Shown here: positions 40,994 to 50,128 of the stretch, in pieces | Position numbering within the stretch: position 1 is the first letter of the stretch | Layout of the letters: every line of letters starts with the position of its first letter | Origin: Fibrobacter sp. | Lineage (GTDB): Bacteria; Fibrobacterota; Fibrobacteria; Fibrobacterales; Fibrobacteraceae | Assembly: GCF_017545445.1 (NCBI RefSeq) | Contig: NZ_JAFWOM010000067.1 | Coordinates: 1-64,000, forward strand | DNA length: 64,000 nt | Direction of reading: 5' to 3' | Translations under genes and position numbers: made by a program | The notes under the pieces: generated by a model | The model's database searches: none | What the model saw: only the letters and a program-made list of their open reading frames with translations | What the model was told of the DNA's origin: nothing

Positions 40994-41827
40994 TCAAGCC
41001 TCCTCATTCCATACAACTTCTTTAGAAAGTGGAAATAGTTGTAAATTCAACCTGTAAACTTGTTTGATATTTTTGCACGCTTCGGCCATCGCGGTAATCC
41101 TTTTGCGGCATTCGTCCAGTTCGTGAACAATGCGTTCGTAGGTTTCATGGTCGATACCCATCGTGACACCCGCAATATTGCGTTCGTTTGCCGTAAAACG
41201 GTCAAGCGAATCGACCGCTAAGTTTCCCATTTCGCGATGCATCGAACGAATCGCAAGCGGCAAGCCCTCCTTGGAGCCTTCTACGGATTTTTCCGTTTGT
41301 TCGTAAACATTTTCACGGACTTGTTTGAGGAACCCCGCCCGCTCCAAAAACGCTAGCGACTTGCGTACTTCTAGCGCAGAAACTTCTTGCGTGCACGCCT
41401 TCGCGATTTCGCCCGGCATGGCGCCCGGCATCAGCGGAGCAAGTTCACGCACCACCGGATTTTTCCAACTGTCGTAATATTCGAACGCGTCTTTATCCAC
41501 AATGCGAACTTTATGGTCAAATGCAATCGAATGCATTTGTTCTAAAAATTTCTTTTTTACATCGTCTGCCTTGGCATTGCCAAACTGGACCATTGCCTCG
41601 AAGTAAGCCACCTCGTGCCCTACAAGCCCAATAGCGGCGGCCACTCGCCCCATGGTCACCTTGCTGAGGTTCGTTTTTCCACTACAAACATCTTTGAGGT
41701 AAGAAGGCGAAACGAACCCTGCAATTTTTGCAAACTCGCGCCACGAAAACGCAGAAGTCCTCTTGCGTTCTTCGTAGTAGTCGCTCAAAAAAGCGTGATA
41801 ATCTTGATATTCAACTATCGGTTTCAT
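40994..41827 (-). CDS. TIGR02147/DUF4423-family regulator-like protein, module 2
   Basis: A 277-residue paralogue of the other TIGR02147 copies. HTH-like FSWREFAKIAGFVSPSYLKD at about 25-44; VVRELAPLMPGAMPGEIAKA near 125; C-terminal NIKQVYRLNLQLFPLSKEVV. It is most similar by eye to the copy at 43675. There is no Shine-Dalgarno before the ATG at 41827, and a promoter lies 7 nt upstream, so a leaderless mRNA is likely. The lipoprotein gene follows without a gap. Its extreme C-terminus (VVWNEEA) is encoded by the DNA that also serves as the ribosome site of the next gene. Confidence 0.82.
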   Translation of the reverse strand: MKPIVEYQDYHAFLSDYYEERKRTSAFSWREFAKIAGFVSPSYLKDVCSGKTNLSKVTMGRVAAAIGLVGHEVAYFEAMVQFGNAKADDVKKKFLEQMHSIAFDHKVRIVDKDAFEYYDSWKNPVVRELAPLMPGAMPGEIAKACTQEVSALEVRKSLAFLERAGFLKQVRENVYEQTEKSVEGSKEGLPLAIRSMHREMGNLAVDSLDRFTANERNIAGVTMGIDHETYERIVHELDECRKRITAMAEACKNIKQVYRLNLQLFPLSKEVVWNEEA

Positions 41828-41834
41828 ATTCACA

Positions 41835-41862
41835 AATATACACTTTCAAAAATAAAAGTCAA
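41835..41862 (-). promoter_or_regulatory. Promoter of the module 2 regulator (leaderless)
   Basis: TTGACT (41857-41862), 16-nt spacer, TATATT (41835-41840), 7 nt to the ATG at 41827. Upstream, GTAC-centred inverted repeats (ACAGTAC near 41870 and TGTACTGT near 41951) may be operator sites. Confidence 0.6.
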
Positions 41863-42017
41863 TATTTTACAGTACAATTTTTACATTTTTTCAAAGAAAA
41901 AGGCATTTTAATTAAAGATAAAAACATATTTTCAACGTATATAGTACACACTGTACTGTATATGGCACAGCCATCATGGGCTAAGCTTGACAAGTCCATC
42001 AAATCATCTACGTCGTA

Positions 42018-42050
42018 CAAAAAAGGCCCGGCTTTCGCCGGGTCCTTTTT
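42018..42050. terminator. Bidirectional terminator behind the module 3 lipoprotein
   Basis: CCCGGC (42027-42032), TTTC, GCCGGG (42037-42042), with an A-run on the left and T-run on the right, so either strand gives hairpin plus U-run. On the minus strand it follows the lipoprotein stop at 42069. Confidence 0.85.
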
Positions 42051-42068
42051 CCTCCCCACTATAATTTT

Positions 42069-43673
42069 CTAATCGCGATTCGTTCCAAGAGCCTTTACAT
42101 CGAAAGCTCCCACGTCGCCCTTTTCGCCTTCGATAATGAACCTGACCGCTACAGCCCTTTTGGCAACATTTTCGCCCGATATTCTGTACTTTTCGGGATT
42201 CGGCAACTTATCCAAATCAGGCTGGGTGAATTCATTCCATTTATAGCACTTAACGATTTCTAAAGAAGACGTTTTGGGTAAAACAACAGAAGGCCATTTA
42301 TAAATATCCAAGTCTGCATCTTCGATAGCGCTTCCCGAAGTCAAGGTATCCGTGCTCATTTCCAACGACACCGGATCCAAATCCATCCTTATAGGATAAT
42401 CCGACTTATAGGTAACACAGATTCCGCCCCAATTAGAGATATCGACCGGCACGCCCTGGTTAGAATCATTTTGAGCAAGCTGGAACCCAAACAACGCATA
42501 CGGCTTTCTAGAAAGTTCGCCCTGGTCCAATATGACATTAAAGCAGCATAGGCTACCGCACGCATCGACAATCACATCAAAAGGCGCAACGTGTCCATCG
42601 TACTGATCGCTCCAATACCAGTCAAAAATCGAACTCCCGCCTTCATTTCGATCCGTGTACTCGAACCATTGACCATTTCGCAAATGGCTCCACGAAGAAT
42701 CCGCATAAAGAGTCGTTTTGACATTAGTCTCGCGAGCCTGACCATCCCACAAATCACGGGGATAATCGTCACCCGCATACACGTTTCCAAACGGATCGGT
42801 TCCCGAAGAAGAACTTGACAACGGTTCGGAATAAGTCCCTAACGACATGATATTGAACTTATATTCTCCAGGTTTCCCCGCAAATTCGATTCTAAACGCA
42901 ACTAGCTGTTTCGCCGCTTTTGCACCCACATCGGTTTTCCAGTATTCCGGTTCATCTTGCATCCACGTAGGTATCTGGAAGTCGCTCCATTTACGGCATA
43001 TCGTCTTAGGTTCACCGTCCTTTGTTCTAGGCAAAGCAACAGCCGGATAGGCGAAAGTGGGCCAAAGCCTTTCATCAAGTAAATCCAACGAGTCGCGGAC
43101 AGCCAATTGCAAGCCAAACGCTTGATCCGATGTAAGAGTTACGCAAATACCACCCCAATCAGAAACATCGACTGGAACAGGATTGCCACTACTATCCTTC
43201 GCAAGCGTAAAGCCGATATGTACAAAAGAATCTTCATTCAAAGAAGAACGTTCTTTCAAAACGACAGTCCCACAAATGCCATTGCACGCTTCAACAATAG
43301 CCCTTTCGTCTTGAGAACTAACATAATCCATCGGCCAAACAACAGACGACGAGCCCCCATTTTCGGCATCCGTTGTCAAAACCCAGTGACCATCGGTTTT
43401 TGCACTCGCCGGCAACGATGCCGCATAGCGAGCTACATTAACGGTAAAATCACCCGCGCTCGGATTCCACAAATCGCCTAAATCAAACTCATAACTCCCC
43501 GACGATGATTCCGCCACCGAGCTCGACGAAGCCCCGGGAACAGAACTCGACGAAGAATTATACGCCAACAGCACATTGGGATCTTCTGATGAGCCCGATA
43601 CGTCAACGTCCGAACAACCAAGAGCAGCAAGCGAAAGCGCTCCGGCGCATATCATATGTAGTTTTTTATTCAT
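42069..43673 (-). CDS. Lipoprotein of module 3 with two copies of the shared domain
   Basis: A 534-residue predicted lipoprotein (lipobox AALGC, Cys20) with signature CSDVDVSGSSEDPN. After a short Ser linker come two tandem copies of the domain of about 235 residues seen in the module 2 lipoprotein (about 65-285 and 305-534). Recurring blocks: YADSSW..L.NGQWFEY, CGTVVL.E / CCFNVILDQGE, VHIGFTLAKDSSGNPVPVD / FGFQLAQNDSNQGVPVD, WGGICVT and AFRIEFAGKPGEYKFNIMSL. One linker carries SSSSSG. The ATG at 43673 follows GAGGAATAGT, where TAG is the regulator stop, so the ribosome site overlaps the upstream gene. Confidence 0.78.
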   Translation of the reverse strand: MNKKLHMICAGALSLAALGCSDVDVSGSSEDPNVLLAYNSSSSSVPGASSSSVAESSSGSYEFDLGDLWNPSAGDFTVNVARYAASLPASAKTDGHWVLTTDAENGGSSSVVWPMDYVSSQDERAIVEACNGICGTVVLKERSSLNEDSFVHIGFTLAKDSSGNPVPVDVSDWGGICVTLTSDQAFGLQLAVRDSLDLLDERLWPTFAYPAVALPRTKDGEPKTICRKWSDFQIPTWMQDEPEYWKTDVGAKAAKQLVAFRIEFAGKPGEYKFNIMSLGTYSEPLSSSSSGTDPFGNVYAGDDYPRDLWDGQARETNVKTTLYADSSWSHLRNGQWFEYTDRNEGGSSIFDWYWSDQYDGHVAPFDVIVDACGSLCCFNVILDQGELSRKPYALFGFQLAQNDSNQGVPVDISNWGGICVTYKSDYPIRMDLDPVSLEMSTDTLTSGSAIEDADLDIYKWPSVVLPKTSSLEIVKCYKWNEFTQPDLDKLPNPEKYRISGENVAKRAVAVRFIIEGEKGDVGAFDVKALGTNRD

Positions 43674-43674
43674 A

Positions 43675-44508
43675 CTATTCCTCCGTTACACAAACGACTT
43701 TTTGAGTTAAAGGGAAAAAATGTAAATTCAATCTGTAAACCTGATCCAGCTCACCGCACTTCGCCGCTATCGAAATTATCTTCTTACGGCATGCATCGAG
43801 CTCCTTCACGATTTCTTCGTAGCCTTCACGGTTTACGCCTAAAGTAACGCCAGTGACGTTACGGTTTTCGGGACCAAACTGGTCAATAGATTCTATGCCA
43901 AGGCGCCCCATTTCGCGATGCATCATGCGGATCGCAAGTGTGAGGCCTTCCTTGGAACCCACAACAGCTTTATCAGTCTGCTCATAAACATTCTCGCCAG
44001 TCTTCTTTAAGAATCCCGCCTTTTCCAAAAAAGCAAGAGACTTGCGGACTTCAAGCGCAGAGATTTCCTGGCAGCACATCTTCGCCATGTCGCCCGGCAT
44101 AGCACCAGGCATCATCGGAGCGAGTTCGCGCACGACCTGATTTTTCCAGCTGTCGTAATATTCAAACGCATCCTTGTCAACGACGCGCACTTGGTTCGCT
44201 GCAGAAATTGCCATCATCTTATCGAAGTAAACTTTCTTGACATCGTCTTTCTGAGCATTGACAAAGTTCACCATCGCTTCGAAATATTCAATTTCATAGC
44301 CGACAAGACCCATCGCAACCGCCACACGATTCATCGTCACACGGCTCAAGCTGCTCTTGCCATCACAAACAAGTTTCAAGTACGAAGGCGATGTGAACCC
44401 AGCAATCTTTGCAAACTCGCGCCAAGTAAACGCCGAAGTTCTCTTACGTTCTTCGTAATAGTCCGCCATATAGGCTCGGTAATCTTTATATTCTACAATC
44501 GGTTTCAT
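43675..44508 (-). CDS. TIGR02147/DUF4423-family regulator-like protein, module 3
   Basis: A 277-residue family member: HTH-like FTWREFAKIAGFTSPSYLKL, conserved VVRELAPMMPGAMPGDMAKM and C-terminal LDQVYRLNLHFFPLTQKVV. The start at 44508 (MKPIVEYKDYRAYM) matches the paralogues; longer in-frame starts would cross the promoter. The best promoter of the set lies immediately upstream. An AAATGATAC half-site next to the -35 box and a perfect AAATGATAC/GTATCATTT palindrome further out suggest autoregulation, if this protein binds DNA. Confidence 0.83.
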   Translation of the reverse strand: MKPIVEYKDYRAYMADYYEERKRTSAFTWREFAKIAGFTSPSYLKLVCDGKSSLSRVTMNRVAVAMGLVGYEIEYFEAMVNFVNAQKDDVKKVYFDKMMAISAANQVRVVDKDAFEYYDSWKNQVVRELAPMMPGAMPGDMAKMCCQEISALEVRKSLAFLEKAGFLKKTGENVYEQTDKAVVGSKEGLTLAIRMMHREMGRLGIESIDQFGPENRNVTGVTLGVNREGYEEIVKELDACRKKIISIAAKCGELDQVYRLNLHFFPLTQKVVCVTEE

Positions 44509-44515
44509 ATTGATA

Positions 44516-44544
44516 AATATACATCCATCAAAATCAATTGTCAA
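44516..44544 (-). promoter_or_regulatory. Consensus promoter of the module 3 regulator (leaderless)
   Basis: TTGACA (44539-44544), 17-nt spacer, TATATT (44516-44521), 7 nt to the ATG at 44508. GTATCATTT (minus strand; 44549-44557) abuts the -35 box. Confidence 0.75.
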
Positions 44545-44621
44545 TAGAAAATGATACAAAAATTAATAATTTTAGCAAAATACGTTAATTTTTATCAAGT
44601 TTAAAACGTTTCAAACACCGT

Positions 44622-44643
44622 AAATGATACAAATGTATCATTT
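44622..44643. promoter_or_regulatory. Perfect palindrome AAATGATAC-N4-GTATCATTT
   Basis: Nine-base arms around AAAT, about 80 nt upstream of the module 3 regulator promoter. The same half-site occurs at 44549-44557 and 22621-22629, both just upstream of TIGR02147-family promoters. Candidate operator. Confidence 0.55.
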
Positions 44644-44644
44644 A

Positions 44645-44677
44645 TAAAAAAATCGCCGCAGAATTTATCTGCGACGA
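44645..44677 (-). terminator. Rho-independent terminator of maeB
   Basis: On the minus strand TCGTCGCAGA, TAAAT, TCTGCGGCGA, TTTTTTT, about 57 nt past the maeB stop. Confidence 0.88.
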
Positions 44678-44733
44678 CTTTTTAAACGACTGATTCCGAC
44701 GGTTCAAACCATCGACAGCGCTTAATGCGCGAC

Positions 44734-47058
44734 TTACCAAATTTTGTCGTACTTTTTACGGCTCTTTTCTTCGTCCTTCTTTTCTTGCACAATCGCGTCG
44801 ATGACGGCAGCAACGGTCAAGTTGAAGATATCGTGCACAGAAGCGTCGGAGTCGGTAAAGTGAACCGGCTTGTTCAGGCCCATCTGCACAGGACCAATCG
44901 ATTCGCCCACGCCCATTTCCAAAAGCATCTTGCAAGTGGTATTCGCAGAAGAGAGGCACGGGAAGATAAGCGTGTTGACCGTCTGGCCCTTGAGCTTGTT
45001 GAACGGATACTTTGAATCACGAAGTTCCTTGTCCAAAGCCACGTTCACCTGCATTTCGCCGTCAATCACGTAATCCGGATACTGTTCGTGAATCATCTTC
45101 ACGGCTTCGCGAGCCGTGTTGGACGTTCCGCGCGGAGCACCCTTGTCAGAACCGAAGTTTGCGTAGCTGAGCATGGCCATCACCGGTTCGTGAGCGAAGA
45201 AACGCACGGCGTCGTGAGTGAGCTTTACGATATCGACAAGCGTTTCTGCATCGGGGTCGCGGTTCACGAGCGTATCGGCCAAGAAGAACGTCCCCTTCTT
45301 GGTGGAGAGAATGTGCAAAGCGCCGAAGTGCTTGTACTCTTCGCGGATACCGATGATTTCCTTGGCGAGTTCAATCGTTTCGCTGTACTTGGAATAGCCA
45401 CCGGAAATAAGGGCGTCAGCGTCGCCGACCTTCACCATCATCATGCCGAAGTGGTTCGGTTCGAACATGTCGTCGCGGGCCTCTTCGAAGGTTACGCCGT
45501 TGCGGCCATTTTCTTCGGCATAAATTTCAGCGTACTTGCGGCGGCGTTCGAATTCTTCCGGCGAACGCGGGTTCACAATCTGGATGCCCGTGAGGTCGAG
45601 CTGTTCACGCTGGGCGATAATTTGTATGCGCTCGGGGTTGCCAAGCAAAATCGGGTGAGCGACACCTTCGGTCTTCGCTTGCACGGCGGCCTTGAGCATG
45701 TTGAGGTTTCCGCCTTCGGCAAACACGACGCGCTTCGGGTTGCTGCGAGCCGTATCGCTGAACTGACGGATGAGCTTGTTGTCATAGCCCATCATGTCGC
45801 GGAGCTTGTCGTAGTAAGCGTCCCAGTCGGTAATCGGCTTGCGGGCCACGCCACTTTCAATAGCAGCCTTTGCCACGGCGATAGAAACTTCCGTGAGGAG
45901 ACGCGGGTCCAAGGGCTTCGGGATCAAGTATTCCTTGCCGAACGTAAAGCGTTGCGCGTTGTATGCAATGTTCACCACATCCGGCACCGGCTTGTGGGCA
46001 AGCGTCGCAATCGCACGGACGGCGGCGTGCTTCATGTGCTCGTTGATGCAAGTTGCGCGCACGTCGAGAGCGCCACGGAAAATGTACGGGAAACCGATAA
46101 CGTTGTTCACCTGGTTCGGATAGTCGCTGCGGCCCGTCGCAAAGATGAGGTCGCCACGGCTCGCCATCGCTTCTTCGTAGCTGATTTCCGGAGTCGGGTT
46201 TGCAAGCGCAAAGACAATCGGCTGGTCGGCCATGCTGCGGACCATTTCGCGAGTGAGGATGTTGCCTTTGGAAAGGCCGACGAACACGTCCGCGCCCTTC
46301 ATGGCATCTTCAAGCGTTTCGATGTCGGTACGGTCGGTTGCAAAGAAAGCCTTTGCTTCGGTGAGGCCCTTACGGTCCTTGCGAATCACGCCCTTGCTAT
46401 CGCACATCACAAGATTTTCTTTCTTGAGGCCTAGAGACAAATAAAGTCTCGTGCAGGCGCAAGCGGCAGCACCGGCACCGTTCACCACCATCTTCACATC
46501 GCGAATGCTCTTGCCAGCGACTTCGATTGCGTTCAAGAGGCCTGCAGACGAAATAATTGCAGTACCGTGCTGGTCATCGTGCATCACAGGAATATCGAGT
46601 TCCGCCTTAAGCGTGTCTTCGATTTCAAAGCATTCCGGAGCCTTGATATCTTCGAGGTTGATGCCACCGAACGTCGGGGCGATTCCCTTCACGATTTCAA
46701 TAAACTTTTTCGGGTCCTTTTCGTTGATTTCGATATCAAAAACGTCAATACCTGCATAAATTTTGAAAAGCAAGGCCTTGCCTTCCATCACCGGCTTACC
46801 GGCCAAAGCGCCAATATCGCCGAGTCCAAGGACTGCCGTGCCGTTACTGATGACCGCCACCAAGTTGCCCTTGCCGGTGTATTCGTAAGCGAGGTTCTGG
46901 TCCTTTTCAATTTCAAGACACGGAACAGCAACGCCCGGCGTGTAAGCGAGTCCCAAGTCGGTCTGCGTGCTGTGCGGCTTGGTCGGCACGATTTCAATCT
47001 TGCCCGGTTTGCCCATGGCATGGTATTCGAGAGCCTTTTCCTTTAAATCTTTGCCCAT
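44734..47058 (-). CDS. maeB: NADP-dependent malic enzyme (malic-PTA fusion)
   Basis: A 774-residue MaeB-type enzyme converting malate to pyruvate and CO2. The malic domain (1-about 160) has [13 protein letters not shown] and [27 protein letters not shown] with the metal ligands is near 150; the NAD(P) domain has [18 protein letters not shown]; and a phosphotransacetylase-like C-terminus (about 425-774) includes [16 protein letters not shown] and [20 protein letters not shown]. The PTA part is usually regulatory (acetyl-CoA) and not catalytic. It supports pyruvate/NADPH supply in a succinate producer. The start at 47058 has AGGAG 6 nt upstream; the upstream ATG at 47091 lacks a ribosome site. 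Confidence 0.96.
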   Translation of the reverse strand: MGKDLKEKALEYHAMGKPGKIEIVPTKPHSTQTDLGLAYTPGVAVPCLEIEKDQNLAYEYTGKGNLVAVISNGTAVLGLGDIGALAGKPVMEGKALLFKIYAGIDVFDIEINEKDPKKFIEIVKGIAPTFGGINLEDIKAPECFEIEDTLKAELDIPVMHDDQHGTAIISSAGLLNAIEVAGKSIRDVKMVVNGAGAAACACTRLYLSLGLKKENLVMCDSKGVIRKDRKGLTEAKAFFATDRTDIETLEDAMKGADVFVGLSKGNILTREMVRSMADQPIVFALANPTPEISYEEAMASRGDLIFATGRSDYPNQVNNVIGFPYIFRGALDVRATCINEHMKHAAVRAIATLAHKPVPDVVNIAYNAQRFTFGKEYLIPKPLDPRLLTEVSIAVAKAAIESGVARKPITDWDAYYDKLRDMMGYDNKLIRQFSDTARSNPKRVVFAEGGNLNMLKAAVQAKTEGVAHPILLGNPERIQIIAQREQLDLTGIQIVNPRSPEEFERRRKYAEIYAEENGRNGVTFEEARDDMFEPNHFGMMMVKVGDADALISGGYSKYSETIELAKEIIGIREEYKHFGALHILSTKKGTFFLADTLVNRDPDAETLVDIVKLTHDAVRFFAHEPVMAMLSYANFGSDKGAPRGTSNTAREAVKMIHEQYPDYVIDGEMQVNVALDKELRDSKYPFNKLKGQTVNTLIFPCLSSANTTCKMLLEMGVGESIGPVQMGLNKPVHFTDSDASVHDIFNLTVAAVIDAIVQEKKDEEKSRKKYDKIW

Positions 47059-47227
47059 ATTGACTCCTTTGAGCTTAATTTTTCGCGGCATAATTTAGAA
47101 AAATTTACACAATAATGAAAGGGTGCTCAAAACGTGTTTTTTTATGACAATTTTACCCAATATTTTCTATCGTTGTTAGCCGCGAACGCAACTTTCAGCT
47201 CTTTTCCGACGCGTCGATTTACAAAAA

Positions 47228-48499
47228 ATGAAACAGACTATAAAAAAGACCGTTCTTGAAAACGGAATCACCATTTTAACCGATTACATGCCGCATGCCT
47301 ATTCAGCAGCCGTCGGCGTTTGGGTCCCGCGCGGGAGCCGCCACGAAGCCAAAGATGAATTCGGGCTCAGCCACTTTTACGAGCACCTCGTTTTCAAAGG
47401 CACCGAGAACCGCACCGCATTAGAAATCGCGCACGCCATCGAAGACCGCGGCGGAAATCTCGAAGCCTATACGACCCGCCAAGAGACGGGCTTTTACGCG
47501 CAAGTCGAAAGCAGCGACATGCCGCTTGCCATCGACGTCATTTCGGACATGCTCATGCATCCACGCTTCGACAAAAAAGAAATGGAAAAGGAGCGCCACG
47601 TCATCATCGAGGAAGTCCATAGCTACGACGACATCCCCGAGGAACTTGTGGGTGACATCTTCAACGCAATTCATTTCAAAGGTTGCGGCATTGCACATTC
47701 CATCACCGGGAATGTCAAGCAAGTCCAGGCCCTCACGCGTAAACAAATGCTCAAGTACGGGCGTCAAGTCACCGATGAAATTCCACTCTACGTTTGCGCC
47801 TCGGGCAAAGTCAACCACGAACAGCTTGTAGAACTTTGTGCAGAAAAATTTGAACAAAAAAAGATTAACGGAACAATTCCGCAAGACATTTATACACCCA
47901 ACCAGAGCGTAAAAGTCGTACAGAAAAGCGACATCACGCAATCAAATCTTTTCTGGGGACTCAGCTTTGACCGCTCGCTGATGAGCGACCGCGACCGTAG
48001 CGCGTTCTCGCTTTTCAACGTGGCAATGGGTGCAGGCATGGCATCGCGCCTGTTCCAGAAAATTCGCGAAGACAAGGGACTCGCCTACTCGGTATATTCT
48101 ACCGCTGACCTTTACAAGGACTGTGTCGATTGGGGCATTTCGCTTGCGACAGAACCGCACCAGCTCAAGACTGCACTTGCACTTTCCATCGACGAAGTCA
48201 AGAAGTTCCTGCGTCACGGATTCATCAAGGATGAACTCGAACGCACCAAGACGAACATCCTCGGCGGACTGCATCTTGGCGCAGACAGTCCCGAAAAGCG
48301 AGTAATCCGCATGGCGGAACAGACGCTCCACCTCGGCGAGTTCCATACAATGGAATACGCCGAAAAGCAAATACGTTCCATTACCGAAGACGAAGTCCTT
48401 GCGACCGTCAACCGCCTGCTCAGCACGGCAAAATATTCCATCGCCGTCGTTGAACCCAAGAGCAAAAAGAAAACCGTCCTCGACGTGGATTTATTCTAA
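47228..48499 (+). CDS. M16-family zinc peptidase (processing-peptidase-like)
   Basis: A 423-residue M16B peptidase. Inverted zinc motif HFYEH at 49-53 with the third ligand region EVHSYDDIPEE near 133; the C-terminal half has the second, inactive M16 lobe, including the R/Y loop GMASRLFQKIREDKGLAYSV. Bacterial members degrade or process short peptides; some are cell-envelope proteins, but no signal peptide is seen here, so it is probably cytoplasmic. It is divergent from maeB. The start at 47228 follows an A-run without a clear ribosome site. Confidence 0.92.
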   Translation: MKQTIKKTVLENGITILTDYMPHAYSAAVGVWVPRGSRHEAKDEFGLSHFYEHLVFKGTENRTALEIAHAIEDRGGNLEAYTTRQETGFYAQVESSDMPLAIDVISDMLMHPRFDKKEMEKERHVIIEEVHSYDDIPEELVGDIFNAIHFKGCGIAHSITGNVKQVQALTRKQMLKYGRQVTDEIPLYVCASGKVNHEQLVELCAEKFEQKKINGTIPQDIYTPNQSVKVVQKSDITQSNLFWGLSFDRSLMSDRDRSAFSLFNVAMGAGMASRLFQKIREDKGLAYSVYSTADLYKDCVDWGISLATEPHQLKTALALSIDEVKKFLRHGFIKDELERTKTNILGGLHLGADSPEKRVIRMAEQTLHLGEFHTMEYAEKQIRSITEDEVLATVNRLLSTAKYSIAVVEPKSKKKTVLDVDLF

Positions 48500-48500
48500 A

Positions 48501-48530
48501 AGAAAACGCCCCGCCTTTTCGGGCGGAGCG
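48501..48530 (-). terminator. Terminator of the infC-rpmI-rplT operon
   Basis: On the minus strand CGCTCCGCCC, GAAAA, GGCGGGGCG, then TTTTCTTTT. It lies between the converging M16 and rplT genes and has its U-run on the ribosomal-protein side. Confidence 0.85.
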
Positions 48531-48560
48531 CAATTTCTCGCGTTTTCGCTAAGTCAGAAC

Positions 48561-48911
48561 TTAAGCAGCCTTCACAATTTCCACGACCTTGGCAAATGCT
48601 GCCGGATCGGCGACGGCCAAGTCAGCGAGAACCTTGCGGTTCATGTTGATGTTAGCCTTGGAAAGCTTGTAAATGAACTGGCTATAGCTGATGCCGAATT
48701 CACGAACAGCAGCGTTCAAGCGAGTGATCCACAGAGAGCGGAAATCACCCTTCTTGTCGCGGCGGTGTGCATAGGCATACTGACCAGCGTGGGCAACGGC
48801 TTCGATAGCAAGACGAAGGTTCGACTTGCGGCGGCCATAGAAACCCTTGGCGGCCTTGAGGATTTTTTTGCGGCGTTCGCGGGAAGGAACTCTAGTTTTT
48901 GCGCGTGGCAT
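48561..48911 (-). CDS. rplT: 50S ribosomal protein L20
   Basis: A 116-residue L20: N-terminal MPRAKTRVPSRERRKKILKA, GFYGRRKSNLRLAIEAVAHA, and the C-terminal globular part with INAAVREFGISYSQFIY-like sequence (LNAAVREFGISYSQFIYKL). It assembles early on 23S rRNA and in other bacteria represses its own operon by binding the mRNA. Last gene of infC-rpmI-rplT, 11 nt behind rpmI. Confidence 0.98.
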   Translation of the reverse strand: MPRAKTRVPSRERRKKILKAAKGFYGRRKSNLRLAIEAVAHAGQYAYAHRRDKKGDFRSLWITRLNAAVREFGISYSQFIYKLSKANINMNRKVLADLAVADPAAFAKVVEIVKAA

Positions 48912-48922
48912 TCTTACTCTCC

Positions 48923-49120
48923 TTATGCTACTACAAGCAGACGCTTGACGTGATAGGTATCGACCTTCTTAACAAGTGCACCCTTGCGGAGGTTGCGCTT
49001 ACGCTTAGTGGTCATCTTGGCTTGAATGTGGCGCATACCAGCGCGCTTGAACTTGACATGGCCGGAACCAGTCACGCGGAAGCGCTTCTTAGCACCGCTG
49101 TGAGTTTTCATTTTAGGCAT
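48923..49120 (-). CDS. rpmI: 50S ribosomal protein L35
   Basis: A 65-residue L35: [20 protein letters not shown] and the basic centre [13 protein letters not shown]. The usual length and order between infC and rplT. Confidence 0.98.
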   Translation of the reverse strand: MPKMKTHSGAKKRFRVTGSGHVKFKRAGMRHIQAKMTTKRKRNLRKGALVKKVDTYHVKRLLVVA

Positions 49121-49141
49121 TTTTACCTCGTAGGTTAATAG

Positions 49142-49753
49142 TTAAGCCTCACCTGCTGCCTTTGGCTCGGTTACGGGCTTCGGTGCCTGGTCTTGTTTCT
49201 TACCGGCACCACGTTTCGGACCGTAGATAGAAAGCATTGTGTTGCCTTCCACCCGCGAATCCATTTCCAAATCGCCAAACGGGGCCAAGTCTTCCTTGGC
49301 GCGTTCCATCAGGCGCTTGCCGTAGTCCATGTGCGCCATTTCGCGTCCACGGAACTGCATGATAAGCTTCACCTTCATACCGTCCTGCAAGAACTCGCCA
49401 GCCTGCTTGATGCGGTACTGGTAGTCGTTCTCGGCAGTCTTCGGGTGCATCTTGATTTCCTTGAGCTTCACCACGTGCTGCTTGGCCTTAGCAGCCTTCG
49501 CTTTCTTCAGTTGTTCAAACTTGTACTTGCCGTAGTTGATGATGCGGCAGACAGGTGGCTTAGCATTCGGGGAGACTTCCACAAGGTCCAGTCCGGCGTC
49601 TTTCGCCATCTGCAATGCCTTGCTCGTCTCGATAATGATAGCTTCGCCATCTTCTTTCACGAGACGAATCGGAGAGATATGGATATCTTCGTTGGTACGA
49701 GTCCCATCGCTGGGACGGTTGGGCATGCGACGATCGCGCGGATTAGGGAACAA
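49142..49753 (-). CDS. infC: Translation initiation factor IF-3
   Basis: A 203-residue IF-3. N-domain with RTNEDIHISPIRLVKEDGEA and CRIINYGKYKFEQLKKAKAA; C-domain with VKLKEIKMHPKTAENDYQYR and KLIMQFRGREMAHMDYG. The protein has a basic/Ala-rich tail. The start appears to be TTG at 49753, with GAGG 8 nt upstream; no in-frame ATG precedes the conserved part except one at 49726 without a ribosome site. Unusual infC start codons are a known autoregulatory device (AUU in enterobacteria), so the TTG may be functional. Confidence 0.97.
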   Translation of the reverse strand: MFPNPRDRRMPNRPSDGTRTNEDIHISPIRLVKEDGEAIIIETSKALQMAKDAGLDLVEVSPNAKPPVCRIINYGKYKFEQLKKAKAAKAKQHVVKLKEIKMHPKTAENDYQYRIKQAGEFLQDGMKVKLIMQFRGREMAHMDYGKRLMERAKEDLAPFGDLEMDSRVEGNTMLSIYGPKRGAGKKQDQAPKPVTEPKAAGEA

Positions 49754-49864
49754 GTATGCTACCTCGGTATGATTGTTTTGTTATTGTGAGCGTAAATTTA
49801 TAAAATTTTTCATATTTTTCCAACAACTTTTTTATTTACCCCTTTAAAAACTGCAATATTTTTG

Positions 49865-49870
49865 TATAAT
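49865..49870 (+). promoter_or_regulatory. -10 box of the tRNA-Gly promoter
   Basis: A perfect TATAAT, 11 nt before the tRNA. No good -35 box is recognised at the right distance. Confidence 0.55.
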
Positions 49871-49881
49871 TGTTGTCGCTC

Positions 49882-49953
49882 GCGGCGGTAGCTCAATGGT
49901 AGAGCCTTAGCCTTCCAAGCTAATGGTTGCCGGTTCGATCCCGGTCCGCCGCT
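49882..49953 (+). tRNA. tRNA-Gly (anticodon TCC)
   Basis: Acceptor GCGGCGG/CCGCCGC; D-arm AGCTCAATGGTAGAGC; anticodon stem TTAGC/GCTAA around CTTCCAA (anticodon TCC, reading GGA/GGG); T-arm CCGGTTCGATCCCGG; discriminator T. CCA is not encoded. 72 nt. Confidence 0.97.
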
Positions 49954-49956
49954 CTT

Positions 49957-49982
49957 GGACCTCCCTTTGGGAGGTCTTTTTT
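49957..49982 (+). terminator. Terminator of tRNA-Gly
   Basis: GACCTCCC, TTT, GGGAGGTC, TTTTTT starting 4 nt after the tRNA. Confidence 0.95.
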
Positions 49983-50128
49983 GTTCCAACCCTCCGCAAT
50001 TTTCACCTCAAACAAGGTCGTTGAGCTGGTATGCTGAGCTTGCCGAAGCACCACCGAAGCGCCGGGATCGCCAAAAAGCCCCAGCTCTACAAGCCAGATT
50101 TTTTCAATTCTACAGCATTTTTAGCAAG
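49983..50128. repeat. Intergenic repeat unit
   Basis: It holds GGTATGCTGAGCTTGCCGAA followed by GCACC at about 50028-50052 (GAGCTTGCCGAA core with GGT..GCT/AGC..ACC arms) and a CGCCGGGATCGCC fragment. Confidence 0.6.

Noticed and set aside
45088-46434. 448-codon open frame on the plus strand
   Set aside because: Antisense shadow of maeB, with composition typical of a reverse-frame reading.
49882-49953. tRNA used as an integration site
   Set aside because: No integrase and no repeated tRNA 3' end downstream.
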